Notes: generated from the letters alone by a model not told the origin. A stretch of DNA of 64,000 nt from Melastoma dodecandrum (GCA_029817715.1 JARUPY010000154.1:4739501-4803500), one strand, 5' to 3'. Positions 33,102 to 46,295 are shown, numbered from the stretch's first letter. Program-made: numbers and translations.

Positions 33102-35009
33102 TCAAAGAATGTCTTCCGATGTCCATTCTTCTTCTTCTGATGCCGAACGGCCGTTTCTGTCCATTTCTCGGTGAAGACCACAGAGTACGTGATAAATAAC
33201 CTCTTTCTGCGAATGTGATTTGTCACGGACAACGAAGACGTGAAACCTGTTGTCCACTTCGATCCAGCTGCAACCAGGCTGCTTCTTCAGTCCATCCCCC
33301 TTCATTCGCAACCTCACTCTCGCTGCCTCCCTCCATTTCCCTGTAGACGCATAAATGTTTGCCAACAGGAGGTATGTGCCGGCATTCTCCGGCTCGATCT
33401 CCAAGAGTTTGTCCGCAGCCAGTTTCCCGATATCTGTGTTCCTGTGGAAATGACATCCGGCCAGAAGAGCCCCCCAGACAGAAGCGGATTGCTCATTTCC
33501 CTGTTGTTTGATCAGTTCAAGCGCTTCCTCGACCCGACCCGCCCTGCCACACAGATCAACAAGGCATGCCAAGTGATCCTCTCTCAGTTTAATGGATTTT
33601 TCCTCAGTGAGTTCTTTGAAGTAGGCTAAGCCTTCCTCCACCAATCCAGCATGGCTACAGGCCGAGAGGAGTCCTATGTAGGATACATCGTCGGGCTTGA
33701 ATCCTACTTTTCTCATTTTGTTGAACATGCCGATTGCCTCTCTTCCTCTCCCGTGATGAGCATATGCTGCAATCATACAGTTCCACGAAACTATATCTTT
33801 TTGCCCCAGCCATCTGTCATCGAACATTTTCCTCGCAGTTCCTAACTCCCCGCATTTGGAGTACATGTTTATGAGAGCCGACACGACCATTGGATTGTCC
33901 TGATACGTCGTCTTACTAATGATCTGGTGGATTTGTCGTCCTTCACTGAGACCGGCGGAATTACTACATGCCCCTAGCACGCTCACAAAGGATCCTTGAT
34001 TCGGCTTAATGGCGTCATCAGCCAACATTAGTGAGAAAATCCTCAGGGCCTGCTCATTTTGTCCATCTTGCACATAGCCATTGATTAGCGTTGTCCAAGA
34101 GACCACGTTCTTATGTGGCATGTCTTCGAATAAATCCATCGCACTCTTCAAATCCCCGTTTTGAACTAGCCCCGTGATCATCGCATTCCATGAAGGCAAG
34201 TCCCTCCCTGGCATTCTCTTGAAAAGACCCAAAGCTTCTGTCACCCTCATATTCTGTGCATACCCCGTGATCATCGCGTTCCATGACACAATGTTTTTCT
34301 GGGGCATCTCATCAAAGACCCTCCTAGCTTCATCAATCATCCCGTTCCTAGATAATCCTGCGACCATTGCTGTCCATGATATTACATCCCTTTGTGGCAT
34401 TCGCTCGAACAATCCCCGTGCCTCGTCGATCCTCCCACAACGCGAGAAGGCCGTTATCATCGTGTTCCATGACACCACATTCCTCTCTTGCATCTTCTCA
34501 AACAAATCCAAAGCCTCGTCGACCTTCCCGCTCTGTGCGCACCCATCCAACAGAGTGTTCCACGAGACCACATTCTTCTCCGGCATTTCCCCAAACAACT
34601 TCCGGGCCTCGCTCAACCTCCCCAACTTCACATACCCGCCAAGCATCGCAGTCCAAGTAACCACATTTCTCCGGGCATCTGGCCTGTCGAAGAGCTCCTG
34701 CGCCTTATCCAGCATCCCGCATTTCACGTATCCGGATATCACTGTGGTCCAGGTGACGACATCCCTGTCGATCATTCCGTCGAACACCTCGCGCGCTTTA
34801 TCCATCCTCCCATCCCTGCTCAGCTGGGTGATCCTCCAGTTGCACCTCACAACCTCAGAACCAGCGCTGGAATATCTACCGGGCAAGCTAATTCTAGACT
34901 GCAGTTCCTCCCTCCGTAAGTGATGCAATCTGTCCGCGCATAATCCATTGGCCACCGTTGCGGTCGAAAATCCGCGAACTGTGTGCAACGATCTTCTCAG
35001 CGCTATCAT
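33102..35009 (-). CDS. Mitochondrial pentatricopeptide repeat protein, PLS-type (At2g35030-like)
   Basis: An organelle RNA-binding protein of about 635 aa, intronless in its coding part. Residues 1-40 are rich in Arg, Ser and Thr without acidic runs, as in a mitochondrial presequence. From about residue 55 there is a long run of PPR motifs of the form DVVTWTTVISGYVKCGMLDKA, with short repeats such as NVVSWNTMI...GRIDEA, then PLS triplets and an E-type C-terminal region (GCSWIEVDNRFHVFVV). No DYW deaminase is present; the protein ends shortly after the E/E+ region. Order of repeats and sequence are closest to Arabidopsis At2g35030. Start at 35009 or 35012 (two adjacent ATGs). A possible 5' UTR intron upstream (donor near 35166, acceptor near 35062) cannot be confirmed. 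Confidence 0.92.
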   Translation of the reverse strand: MIALRRSLHTVRGFSTATVANGLCADRLHHLRREELQSRISLPGRYSSAGSEVVRCNWRITQLSRDGRMDKAREVFDGMIDRDVVTWTTVISGYVKCGMLDKAQELFDRPDARRNVVTWTAMLGGYVKLGRLSEARKLFGEMPEKNVVSWNTLLDGCAQSGKVDEALDLFEKMQERNVVSWNTMITAFSRCGRIDEARGLFERMPQRDVISWTAMVAGLSRNGMIDEARRVFDEMPQKNIVSWNAMITGYAQNMRVTEALGLFKRMPGRDLPSWNAMITGLVQNGDLKSAMDLFEDMPHKNVVSWTTLINGYVQDGQNEQALRIFSLMLADDAIKPNQGSFVSVLGACSNSAGLSEGRQIHQIISKTTYQDNPMVVSALINMYSKCGELGTARKMFDDRWLGQKDIVSWNCMIAAYAHHGRGREAIGMFNKMRKVGFKPDDVSYIGLLSACSHAGLVEEGLAYFKELTEEKSIKLREDHLACLVDLCGRAGRVEEALELIKQQGNEQSASVWGALLAGCHFHRNTDIGKLAADKLLEIEPENAGTYLLLANIYASTGKWREAARVRLRMKGDGLKKQPGCSWIEVDNRFHVFVVRDKSHSQKEVIYHVLCGLHREMDRNGRSASEEEEWTSEDIL

Positions 35010-35897
35010 CATTATTAGATGATACCAACCAAATCACAATCGCTGTGTTTCCAAGAAAAACAAGATTTCGGCACCGGAACGATTCGAGGACGCGATCGCC
35101 AATAAAAAAAAAAAAGAAGAAAACACAGCAGATCTTTAATCAACAAGACGAAAAGGAAAGAACTTACGCGGCCATTGCGGCACAAAACAAATAGAGAGAG
35201 GGAGATCGTTGGCAAACAAAGACAATAAAGAGAGAGAGAAAAAAATAGTCTTGTGTAAATGGGGTCCGTTGGTCGCCTTGGGCTTCAACGTAGGGAGTTG
35301 CCAATCCCTTCTTCTCCTGTAAAATGCGCGGTACTTTACAAGCATAATCCTCCAAAGATGAAGTTTTGAGAATTTGTTCTTGTTATTTTGTACCACCCGA
35401 ATACCTGCCCGTCGTTCAGCCTTGTTCTCGGGGTCGAATTCCAGCGCCCCCTTTCGGACGACGTCCTCGATCCCACTTTGTGTTCCCGTTTGATTCCCCA
35501 AGATTTTACAAATACACTGCCCAAACATGATTCAATCGTTAATTGTAGTCCTGAAATTCGTCTTCTTGCGTAACAGCGGCGATGGCAATCCGACCACGTT
35601 GTAAGGAAATCATATATGGATCGTCTGTAGAGAGAGAGAGATTGAAATGAATGGATAAGGGTAAAGGAATGGAATGAGGGGGGGCCCTTTTTAACTTCGG
35701 ATTGAATATTTGGTGAGGACTCAGACACAGACGCACGCGCCTCTTCTCAGCCAACCAACCCCAAGTTAGTTACTGAATCCGCCCAAGTTGCTCCCTCCCC
35801 TACCAAAAGCCCTTAGCCATCCACATCTTCAACTACCTTCGATTTCCGAGGCATCAACCCTAGTTGTAAGAAGAGGAGGAGGAAGAAATACCCCGCC
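35010..35897. promoter_or_regulatory. Shared divergent promoter region (PPR and pyruvate kinase)
   Basis: About 890 bp separate the start codons of two genes pointing away from each other. The sequence must hold both 5' UTRs and both promoters. Pyrimidine/purine-rich runs (GA repeat at about 35628-35640) are present; no clear TATA box was found on either side. Confidence 0.5.
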
Positions 35898-38749
35898 ATG
35901 CAAGGAGGTCAAATGTTAGTCGAGGACAGTGCCAAGCTTTCGTCCGTGCTCCTGTCGACGGGGCCGGTAAAGTTCCTCGAGATCCTTTCATGGAGGTTTT
36001 TCTGTTTCGTTAGGCTTCAGCTTGTTTCTAGGATGCTTTGCGATGGCGATCCGGGATTTCATGCTGGAAGGAGTTCTGTTCCCCTGAGATGATTGGTTTG
36101 GTGGTTCTTTGTATTGCAGGGCCCCGTGCAGTCGCTGACGAAGATAATCGCAACCCTTGGGCCAAAATCTCGCTCTGTGGAGGTGGTCGAGGGATGTCTG
36201 ATGGCTGGGATGTCAAGTAATGTGTTTCACTCGGTGTAGATTGTCCCTCCTACGACTTTACTTCTGACTTCCGGATTGTTTGCCTAGTTGCGAGGTTCGA
36301 CTTCTCTTGGATGGATGCTGACTACCATCAGGAGACTCTCGATAATTTGAAGACGGCCATGAGAAATTCTAGGAAGCTCTGTGCAGTTAGTATCTCCAGC
36401 TAAATCATGTCTCCGAGGCGCTATTCAATGATTGTCTGAGAATGATTGGAGGTTTTCAACGGGTTTCTCTTCAGATCATGATGGATACAACCGGTCCTGA
36501 GCTGCGAGTCACCAACGAGTCCGGGAAGCCAGTGGAACTGAAAGCCGATGACATAGTCACGGTGACTTCAGATACTTCCAAAAAGTTTTCATCCAAAGTT
36601 GTACCCGTTGATAGTCCAGATTTGGCTAAGGTACAAAAAACACGAGCGGAAAATGGAGTACCATCATCTATGAAAATGATATCTTCCTAACATTCGTGCA
36701 TCGAAATTGCAGATGGTCAAGAAGGGCGACACCATATTTCTCAGTCAGCATCTCTTTACGGGACACGAAACCACATCCGTCTGGCTGGAAGTAAGGCTGT
36801 TGATAGACTTCCACTGCGATCAATTCAGCTACTTATGCTCTGTAATCTCCAGGTTTCGGAGATAAAGGATGATAATGTCATCTGCCAGGCAAAGAACGGT
36901 GCGACCCTCGCCGGCTCAATGTTCACTATATATGCACCCAATGTTCAGAGCAACATGCCCGCTCTAACCGAGAAAGATAAACAGGTATCAGCGCCCATAA
37001 CCTTGTTTGCTTCCAGCTTCTACAATTGCTCATTTTCTGTCTCCTGTCACAAATTCACGTATTTGGAACAGTTAATCTCAGAATGGGGGACTCGAAACAA
37101 TGTCAACTTCATCTCATTCTCTTACACTCGCCGGGTTGATGATGTGAGGGAGGTATGTATAGATCAATTGAGTGATGAATTGAGTTCCTGATGGTTATGA
37201 AACAGCAATACCCAATTCCTACCATATCAGTCTTGTGTATACGTCTGTGCAGCTGAGAGCCTTCCTGAAATCTCAGAATCTCCAGGACACCCAAATATAC
37301 GCAAAAGTTGAAACTGTGGAGGTACGTCTTGCCTAGCACTAGCAAGATATTTCTTCTGCTTCAGACTTCATTAAAATGGCCACTTCAGGGTTTGAGGCAC
37401 TTCAATGAGATCCTTGAGGAAGCGGATGGTATCATATTCGGCCGAGGGAACTTGGGTATCGACCTTCCCCCGGAAAAGGTCCGTATCACCTAGTAGAGTA
37501 TCTATCACATGCAAGGATGCGACTAGCTTATTGGCCATTCCTCCTTTCCTCAATCTCATACGATCTTTCTTTCGTAGGTCTTCCTCTTTCAGAAGTACGT
37601 CATCAAGAGATGTAACATGGTCGGAAAGCCAGTTGTCGTTACTCGAGTAGTAGACAGTATGACTGGGAACTTGCGTCCAACAAGAGCAGAGGCAACCGAT
37701 GTCGCCAATGCTGTCCTCGATGGTTTGAGCATCAGTCAAGCTACACCTGTTTTATCCACAGAACTTGAATCAAGATTTCTAACTGGGAATTCCGGTAACA
37801 GGTGCGGACAGCATCATGTTGGGTGCAGAGACATTGATTGGTCTTTACCCCGTTGAGGCGATCAAAACCGTGCAGAGAATCTGCGCAGAAGTAAGAGTTT
37901 TAATATCCGGACAAGACTTCCAGAATAAAGATTGAGGCAGGTTGTTAATAGTTCAGTTGTCTTGGTCATACTAGGCTGAAAATGTATACAACCATCCTCT
38001 TCATTTCAAGAAAGTATCCAAGCATGCGGGAGAGCCTACTTCAGATGCAGAATCCGTGGCTTCATCAGCGGTACTGCCTTTGGACACTTTTTCAGTTTTC
38101 ATTCAGCTATAGGACTGCCATTACTTTGTTCGTCTTGAAGGTTGGTACTGCCATCAAGGTTAAGGCTTCCACAATAGTAGTTTTCACTTCATCCGGCAGA
38201 GCAGCAAGGTACCTAGCCATCAGTTTCGAATATCTTATAATAGTAAGTAGCAGCAACTCTTTGCGCATACATTTTTCAGGCTTATAGCAAAGTACAGGCC
38301 ACCGATGCCAGTTGTGGCGCTAGTAATTCCTCGTCTCCAAGCAAACTCCATAAGATGGACTTTCACTGGCTCACAACAGGTAATGCAAGACACATCTTCA
38401 TCTGCCACAGCCATATCTCGGGAGAATTAATCTTCCTTTGCTGCAATGATGCTGCAGGCGAGACAGTTGCTGGGCATAAGAGGCGTTCATCCCATCTTAG
38501 CTGGTCCTGAGATCGTAAGGCTTAGAACCCACATGCATCTTGAATTTCTGTTCCAGATTCAAATCCTTACAGGCAATACTTACATTGCAGGCAACATCAA
38601 GTGAGGAATCCGGTCTGAAACTCGCCATCAACCACTGCAAGTCCATGGGACTTCACCAGCCGGGCGACCGTATTGTGGTCTTCCAAAAGATTGGAGACTC
38701 GGCTGTGGCAAAGATCGTAGAGCTTCAACGCCTGCGTTATCTATACTAA
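35898..38749 (+). CDS. Pyruvate kinase, cytosolic plant type
   Basis: Transfers phosphate from phosphoenolpyruvate to ADP, the last step of glycolysis. Sixteen exons: 35898..35966, 36120..36216, 36288..36385, 36475..36630, 36713..36790, 36853..36984, 37072..37152, 37253..37321, 37389..37478, 37578..37722, 37802..37890, 37975..38070, 38141..38208, 38280..38379, 38458..38514, 38591..38749. They join in phase to 527 aa. Marks of the family: [13 protein letters not shown] (N-terminal barrel strand), [18 protein letters not shown] (at the ADP/PEP side), [12 protein letters not shown] (plant form of the RGDLG signature), [26 protein letters not shown], and the C-terminal allosteric-type domain (FTSSGRAAR). 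There is no transit peptide, so a cytosolic location is likely. All introns have GT-AG ends. Exon 2 could use an alternative acceptor, since the junction reads TGPGPVQ. Confidence 0.94.
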
Positions 38750-39105
38750 ATTATGAAATTTCCAATTTCTGGTAATTCTTGCCATCGAGGGATTTGGCAG
38801 CTGTTAGTTGTCATTGCTTCAGCAACTCAGACCTTTCCATTCAACTATCTGACCATAAAGAGCTACCACTCAAACTCATCACAAAACTATCTTTCCCATA
38901 GACTTGGTCAAAGTCGAGGGCAAAATGCATCCAACAGCATATCTCAACTCATCTTTGGGCCCTTGTGGCAAAGACGGCAAATAGGATGAGCACAGAATTT
39001 GCAAGTTTGTTTCTAACATTACTAAGCTCTCCGATACAAGTGAACACAATTGATTTCAAGTAAGCAATCGCATACCAAACGAAGATGTACAATAAATCAT
39101 CCTGC
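38750..39105. other. Convergent 3' flanks of pyruvate kinase and TFCB
   Basis: About 350 bp between two stop codons; presumed 3' UTRs. Nothing else seen. Confidence 0.55.
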
Positions 39106-42100
39106 TTATATCTCATCGTCCTCAAAGATATCTCGTTCAGGGTAGTCCCCAACCTACACAACAAAAAACGAGGAAAAAGCGTCAAAGTTACACCAGAGGA
39201 TTAATGGAAGAAAGCGTACGTCGTTGGAAACAAAAAATTCAGAAGAAACTGCCACCAGACGCATGGTTCCAACCTGAACCCTGCATTGCTTCCATACCTT
39301 AACTTTGTCTGGCCTAACCATTGCGCCATTTAATGGGGGACATTCAAAGTAACGTGTCCCTTTCACCCTGAAAGAAAGACGACAAGCATATTACATCAGT
39401 ATGAACACAATAAAAACGATTCAAAACCTATAGTCACATCTCTCTGATAACACACTACTGAAAATGTTCAATGGAATTTACTATAGATGCATCACTTTCC
39501 AATTGAAATGTAATCACGTTCAAAGCAGGGGACTTTGCATTTATTTTATTAATGAAGGCCCGCAGTAAGATAAATGGAAGGGATAAAATCCACAAACAAC
39601 TAGTTCAATGTTTCTTTGCTTGTACCATCCTCATCTCGGGTATTCGACATTGAATCATGGCTAAAGTATAGTATACTATGTAAGAAGTGCAAGAAGTATT
39701 CACAGCGATTTTTAATTCAAGGCGGACATACATGCCATCGTGCTTTCCCAGAGGCTCATCGTACTGAACTCCAACCCAGAATCCAGGTGAAAGGGATGCT
39801 CCTTGACCAACAAATTTGACAACTCCCCTTTTAGCCCCTGGCTCAACTTCACACCTGTCTCCAACCTATTTTGTAAACACAAAACCAAGTAGAAGGAAAT
39901 TATGTCCTGTCAAGAGAAGATGTTAAAGAAAATCATCTTTAACTCTGATGACTACAACATGCTATATAAGATAAATGATGTCTATTTTTTTTGTCCTTTA
40001 TCATTCCTAACAAAAAACAACCACCAGCGGGTATAACTTTGTAATTGTGTAGTTTAGACAAGAAAAAAGTGATTTCAAAGAAATGGGAAAGATTCCATAA
40101 GTGCATACATTGAAGTAAAGAGCTTTAAAGAAAGGACAATCCATATTGTCATTCACAAACTTCACCTCTCTAAGAGCTTACGTATATGGATAAAACTACA
40201 AATAATGATGGCATACCTAAGAAATTAAACTAGATAGCACCAACCTTAATCTTTGAGCAGAGCTCTTCCATGTAGTTGTCCGTTATCTGCAGATGGGACA
40301 ATCCTTGTGAATGTCCCAAACAATTAACCTGTAGTACATCTACCAAAAAGTAACTGTAGTGTTTTCCACATGATGAAGAATGGTTACCTTAGGCTCAAAA
40401 GCAGATGGATTCTGCAATGCCATACTTTCTTTAAATTTTCTAAATGTTCCTGGAAGATAAATATACACAATCTTTAAACATGGTAGATGAAACATAGGGA
40501 ATAACACGGAGCAAATAATCCAATTGCAAGGTAAATCACAGGATAGTAAGATAACTATCTGATTACTCGCCTTTATTCCATCCTCTCTCCCTGTCACAAC
40601 ATAATTTTTCCAAACGCCAAGTAAAATAAAACTGTAGTAAATACAAGAAAGGATTCTATTGGACAGAACCCATCTCAGTGCAATTATCATAGTCTGTGTA
40701 AGAATATTCTTGTGCTACATTTTAAAGTGTCCATACAACGTAGATATTCGACTATGTCCCCATAAGGAGCGTATGCAGCCCTGTGAGCTTTTCATTTATC
40801 TGATTCTAACAAAACTCAAGTGATCAGTCTAAAAGCCAAAAGAAAATAAAAACACGCACAAGCTAACAGAATTGATTGCCCTAGGCAATATTCTTTGAAC
40901 TCGATTTACATCAAGAATGAAGAGAATTTACATCCCTCACAAACATAGAATAGATAATAATCACCACCAAATCAGTCGCCTGCATACAGGGAAACAAGTT
41001 GATTCACTGCTGAGAGAATTCAATTGAATGTAAGAAAATAAAACTATCTGTTTCTCCTTTCTGAACTAACTCAACTTGTCGAATTACATGCCATATTCCC
41101 ATATGATGAAGCAGGAGGCGATAAAAAACAAGAACAATTAAAATAAATGGTACTGACTATGCCGTAGTAACCTTTCAAGAGAAAAAGCATCCTCGATACT
41201 CACCATCGAGCTTGTCATAAGCCTCCTCGGATATTGTGTATTTTTTCACTAATGATGTATCTTCAAGCCATCCGCCCTTCGTAACAGAAGACGGATCGAG
41301 ATCTATAATATGCAGCCGATACCTTCCATCACGAAATACCGAATACATTGCACAGATGAGAAGTGTTTCTGGGCTAAACAGAGGGGATCTAAAGAATTCA
41401 TGTTCAGAAGTCATGAGAGATGATTGTTGCCATTGAGTTGTGATGAAGTATTAATTCCATTCACCCTATTCTCCAAAGGATGGATCACCATCACATGCCT
41501 CCATTGCAAGAAGAATAGTCATGTATTCTGAAGACCAGGGGACAATGGACCATAGACAACTACAGAGACCAAGACATCCCAAAGATTAAAAAAAGGAAAA
41601 AGAAGAATGATTATCAGAGAGGTGGAGTTAAATGCATGCATTAAAGACCCTACAAGGAAGAAAGGGCTTCACTGTGATATGAAAACTTCAAAACTGATTG
41701 CAAAAGCAAGACCATTGTAAACATCCAGCAACCACAACAATTGGATAAGGATGGGCATGGATCTATCGTCATGATAGGCACTAGGAACTACATGATAACA
41801 ATCACCATCCACTTATTTCTCCAAACGACGGATTCAAGAATACAACAGTGTATATCCATCCCCTCATGAACATTTGAAAGTATGCGATCTACCTATAACT
41901 TACTCATTTCCATAACACACCACATCTATCTAGCACCACGTTCACTGGAACGATCGAGAGATAATTGACAATCAACACTAACCCATCAAACGGTGAATAG
42001 AAACCGAGCGGCCTGGACCCATCATCCAATCTACAAACTCTAGATCCCGCGTCGTCGTACAGCTCCAGCGACATCAACTCGACAGACGTCCCGCATTTCT

Positions 42101-42387
42101 TCCACAGCTTCTCTTTAACCGATTCCACCGTCGTCTGTCACAAAACCAAAACAAGAAACCCAACCCGCCCAAACAACCGGTGCCCAGAAACGGATCGTAA
42201 GAGTACTACCAAACCCATAACAAGAATCCAAATCCAAAGTCGGTTAGCACGCAAAGTTCTCATCTTTTCCGTCGAATAAAACCTGAAGGGAGAAGCGGAG
42301 GTCAGTGGAGAGAGTCTTGAGGTTGGAATGGGTGACCCGTAGGAGGACGGATTCATCCACTGGGACTTGCTGTAACGGATTCGACAT
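39106..42387 (-). CDS. TFCB: Tubulin-folding cofactor B (CAP-Gly protein)
   Basis: Acts in the folding route of alpha-tubulin with cofactor E. Eight exons: 42387..42283, 42134..41983, 41322..41204, 40449..40388, 40286..40245, 39865..39732, 39367..39298, 39153..39106, giving 243 aa like Arabidopsis TFCB. The N-terminal half is a ubiquitin-like domain ([52 protein letters not shown]). The C-terminal half is a CAP-Gly domain ([57 protein letters not shown]). The last residues are EDDEI, the acidic tail typical of the family. Introns 2 and 3 (about 660 and 750 bp) are the longest. The phases at every joint are consistent. Confidence 0.94.
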
Positions 42388-42925
42388 CCTTGTACAGATC
42401 CGAACTCCTCGGCCGATCTCCGACCAGACTGCGGCGGGGACGGCAACGGTCTCCTTTCTTCTTCCTTTGTCCGGGTGGAAATGAATAAAAGCGTCGGCTC
42501 AAAAAGTTTTATTATTATTTTTCTTCTTCTTCTTTATTAACTTAAAAATACAAAGAATATCAATGATGGAAAGAATATGAACTGGTTTACAGAATTAGGA
42601 ATTACAATTTGCTTGCGAGATGAATAATAATCAGCCTTTACATGTCCCTGAATCCCAGTTCGACTTCATCCGTCAAGTAACTATCTGTCCTGAATATATA
42701 ATGTTTCTTTCTTCTCTGCTCTTCCTATCCCGACAAATTCGCTTCATCTTTTGTTGTATCATAACCAAGGTCATTTCGTTCATCTCATATTTGGCATCAT
42801 AGTTAATGTTCATCCCTGGTGGTTGTGCCAAAAAGGCATAATTTTCTAGGGGGTAGTAGATGCTATGGTCGCTCTGTTTTTAGGACAACGAAGGGCCGCC
42901 GTATCAGAGACGTGTGTAATGATGA
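42388..42925. other. Gap between TFCB and response regulator
   Basis: Holds the TFCB 5' UTR and promoter and the 3' UTR of the response regulator; no other gene seen. Confidence 0.5.
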
Positions 42926-44366
42926 TCAGACCACGGCGGCAATGTCCGCGTACCTTGGCCTGGTCCTGTCGGGCGACAGTGCCATCTCGTCCATCGCCTT
43001 CCTCTTCGGGGCACTGTTGTTACTCGACAACTGCTGTTGCTGGTGATGTTGTTGGGAGGCTTCTGGTTCAATTTCGATTTCGTGTCCGCATCTTTCTCCT
43101 CCTCGCTCTTCCATGACCTCTGCCCGTTGTGTCCTATCGTTGAGTTTAGTCTTCATCATGTGGGGTTTGAGCCTGCTGAGATCCGACTGCCTCACTGGCT
43201 TCAGAAAGAATTCCTCCGCCCCTTCTTCTAAGCATCTGCTCCCAATCAATGAAATTTCAGGCCTCCGCAAACCTCAAGCCTTTCATAATTCACAAAAACA
43301 AGGGAAGAAAGTTCAACCCACCTGCTTATCCTTGAAGGGACGTTCTCAGACGACATTATTACGACCGGGATGTTCCTCAGAGACGAGGATTCCTGCAAAA
43401 CCACAAGGAACAAACATCCCAAGACTCAGATTTCAACCCAAGATCACATAAAACTTTTTGGGCAAGGAATCTGTTCGCTTGCTATAAAGAGTAACGAATT
43501 GGGAAAGGTAGGGTGATTGTCAAATCTGGGATCCAATGAAGTGGAACTGGACAGTTTCTGGCAGTGGAAAAATGGGAAAGATTAAAGATTCCTAAAGCTA
43601 GTGGGCATGGGAAAAAGAAAAGGAGGAAAGGACAAGTCTTTCTTCTCCTTTTTTTCTCTACTCTGTGCCAAGATTTGAGAATCTCAAAATTGAAATCAAT
43701 CTCAACACTGCCCTAAAAAGTAATACCCCAATCATGATGTTCCCTCAGGTGCACAAATCCAATCGATACATTCTTCCGCAACAAAATCCCAATTCCAAAA
43801 ATCAAGAGCAAAGACAAAAGACAGACACTGAGGAGGGGGGGAGTGGGGGGCTAACCTTGATTTTCTTGAGCAAGTCATATCCAGTCATTCCAGGCATGCA
43901 GTAATCCGTTATTACGAGATCGACTTCCACCACCTGCAATTTCGGAATTTGCAAATTACACGACAATCCCAGAAAGCCCATTTTATACACAAAAAAAAAA
44001 ACAATAGACTAGTCCTCACAAGTAAAGAGAGGGGGGTTGAAGAAAACCATCACTACCTGGTGATTGCCGTCCGAGGAGTACACGGATGGTGAAGAATCTG
44101 GGCTAGTGCTATCATCCTCGTGAACTCCCAGGAACTCCAGGGCCTTACTCCCGGAATCAACCGTCGTCACTGTTTATCAATTCCCACAATTTCAATCACA
44201 CCCAGCACACAAAAAAACCCGGATCCTAAGCTGGTGGATTTACGGGTTCCCTCTCTCAATTACCTTGGTAGGAGGATGTCCTGAGGAGCTTCTCTATGAG
44301 TTTCCTGTCGAGGAGGCTGTCATCAACCGCAAGGACATGGAATTCTGACTCCTCTGCCATCACCAT
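42926..44366 (-). CDS. Type-A two-component response regulator (cytokinin signalling)
   Basis: Type-A response regulators take phosphate from histidine phosphotransfer proteins and dampen cytokinin signalling. Five exons: 44366..44264, 44169..44057, 43933..43856, 43392..43322, 43235..42926, giving 224 aa. The receiver domain spans about 10-140 with FHVLAVDDS (acidic pocket D15/D16), the phospho-acceptor Asp82 in [21 protein letters not shown], and Lys134 in FFLKPV. No GARP (Myb-like) domain follows, which excludes type B. The roughly 85-residue tail is charged and has a His/Gln-rich run (about nine residues) and a basic KRK; it resembles the longer-tailed ARR8/ARR9 type. I chose the first of two nearby ATGs ([14 protein letters not shown]). 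Confidence 0.93.
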
Positions 44367-45473
44367 TTCTTACAATAACCTCTGCAATAACAGCAGCACC
44401 AACCCCCCCCCAGTTAAGGAATATCTCTTACAGAATCGAATTGAACGGAGGAGGAAGAGAGGAAGGAGGGAGGGAATGGGTGGGGGAGGAAAAAGAAAGA
44501 AAGGTGTTTTTGTATTGACAAACAACAAACAAACCAGAAAAAAATTGAAAATTGACAATAAAAAGAAAGAGGAAGAGTGAGACCCCACCAAGGAAACACA
44601 AAATCCACGCACCCAACAAAAGCAAGATCTTCTGACCCAGATTTCCTCCTCCCAGCCCCCACACACACACCCAAAGATCTTCCAAAGTTGCCCCTCCCTC
44701 TCAATCCCTTGTAATAAATATGTTTGGGAGAAAAACCTAGACCAAATCACCAAATCCATGTACAGCTAAGCCAAATCCCCCCCACCCCATATAACATATC
44801 CGAATTGCTGCTTCTTAATCAATTAATAAGAACAGCGGGACATCCTTGTACAATGAATCAAGTCAGTGTCAATCAATCCAATTGTTGGTTTACACACACA
44901 CCCACAACCACCATTAGTTAATCCCATAAAACCTTTGTTCCAGTAAAATATATACTTTGAAAAAAAATTTGTTAGACTGATGATAATTATATTTTTGTTG
45001 ATCCGGGTGGTGGTGGTGGTTGGTTGAACAAGTGAATTGGGTTTAAAGTCAGTCTTTTTGAAGGTTTTTTTAGCACGAAAGCAAAAGCTGGTGGTGATGG
45101 GGGTGGGGGTGGGCCCATCCAAATCCTCCCACAAGATTCGCATGATGTAAGAAAGAGACGTTGTCACTCGTTGTTTTGCGTAAACCAGGGATCGAACAGG
45201 TGGGTCGCCGACGCGTGTCTATTCCGGTTGGTAATTTCCTCCCATGTTAGAAAAAAATTGTAAACTATTATTACATGGCGAATTTGATTTAGGTCGGAAG
45301 GTTCCTTTTTTTTCATCCATCCCAAACATAGCGTCAGCGAGGAACGTTAAGAGATTTTTATTACAAGTACTGTTGCCAATTTTGCTTTTTGGATAAAAAC
45401 AAAATACGGGAAGGAGTGGGAAAGGAAGATTCCCTACACGTTTTTCTAATCGAGTCGATGATGTCCTCGTACC
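44367..45473. other. Intergenic sequence, response-regulator promoter side
   Basis: No gene seen. The part next to 44367 should be the 5' UTR and promoter of the response regulator. No TATA box was assigned. Confidence 0.5.
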
Positions 45474-45481
45474 GTCCAAAT

Positions 45482-46295
45482 TAGGGGTGAGCATAGGTTA
45501 TGGGTAAAATCGGAAAATTATCGGAATCGGTACCATAGGGTCGGTGTCAGTACAGGTTCTCGAATAGATCGAATAGGTTCTAAGTTTTAAATTTTACAAA
45601 ACCGGCGGTACCAAGTACCTAAGTTCTCCCCCAGAACCAACCCGGAGAACCTGGAACCTAACCTAAATTTTACCCAACCCAACCCCATAACCTACCCTAA
45701 ATCTTACCCAACCCAATAACCTAACTTAAACTTTACCCTACCACAAACAATTGTCCCCCTCTTCACAACAACGTCTTCATCAAACGGTTCCAGGGGTTAC
45801 GGTTTCTTACGGTAAGTCAGCTCCTAATCTACTTTTTCCCTTCTTCCCCGCCTTGCCTTGTCAATTTTTATTTACGATTCCTTCTGGGTTAGGTTAGGTT
45901 GAGCCGTGGGTGATGGGAATATTTTCTTAAAAGTTCTTTTTGTCTGAACATAGCCGGTCAGGGGGTGATTCTGTGGGGTTTGGATTTTGATTTTGATGTA
46001 ATTTGAGGCGTTGGTGCTCTGGATCATCTGTTTGGGTGTCTTAATCAGAATCGAAACACGAACCGCTCATAGGGCGACGCCGTTGACCGAACCAGAATTA
46101 AAACTCAGAGGGCGACGCCGCTAACGGAACCGAAACAGAACCGGAACCTGTACCAGAACCGGTAGGGTAGGTTCTTGGGTGGGTCTTTGATTAATCGGGT
46201 AGGTTCTAGGTTCTAAAAATTAAGAACCGGACATTATAGGGTAGGGTCCAGGTTCCACGTCCCGAACCTGGAAACCTGGAACCTGCTCACCCCTA
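45482..46295. mobile_element. Non-autonomous hAT-type transposon, 814 bp
   Basis: Perfect 12-bp terminal inverted repeats: TAGGGGTGAGCA at 45482 and TGCTCACCCCTA ending 46295. An exact 8-bp target duplication, GTCCAAAT, lies at 45474-45481 and 46296-46303. TIR start and 8-bp duplication are the hAT hallmarks. There is no transposase. The interior is packed with GGTTC/GAACC-type motifs and runs of ACCCAACCC, and a GGGCGACGCCG phrase occurs twice (about 46073 and 46110); subterminal motifs of this sort can be transposase-binding sites. The exact target duplication implies a fairly recent insertion. Confidence 0.88.

Noticed and set aside
34174..34923. A 249-codon open frame on the plus strand
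   Set aside because: It is antisense to the PPR repeats at 33102..35009, whose reading frame is clearly real; the repeat structure makes long open frames on the other strand.
35136..35754. Minus-strand open frames upstream of the PPR gene
   Set aside because: Short, mutually overlapping, no resemblance to known proteins; fit better as 5' UTR and promoter between two divergent genes.
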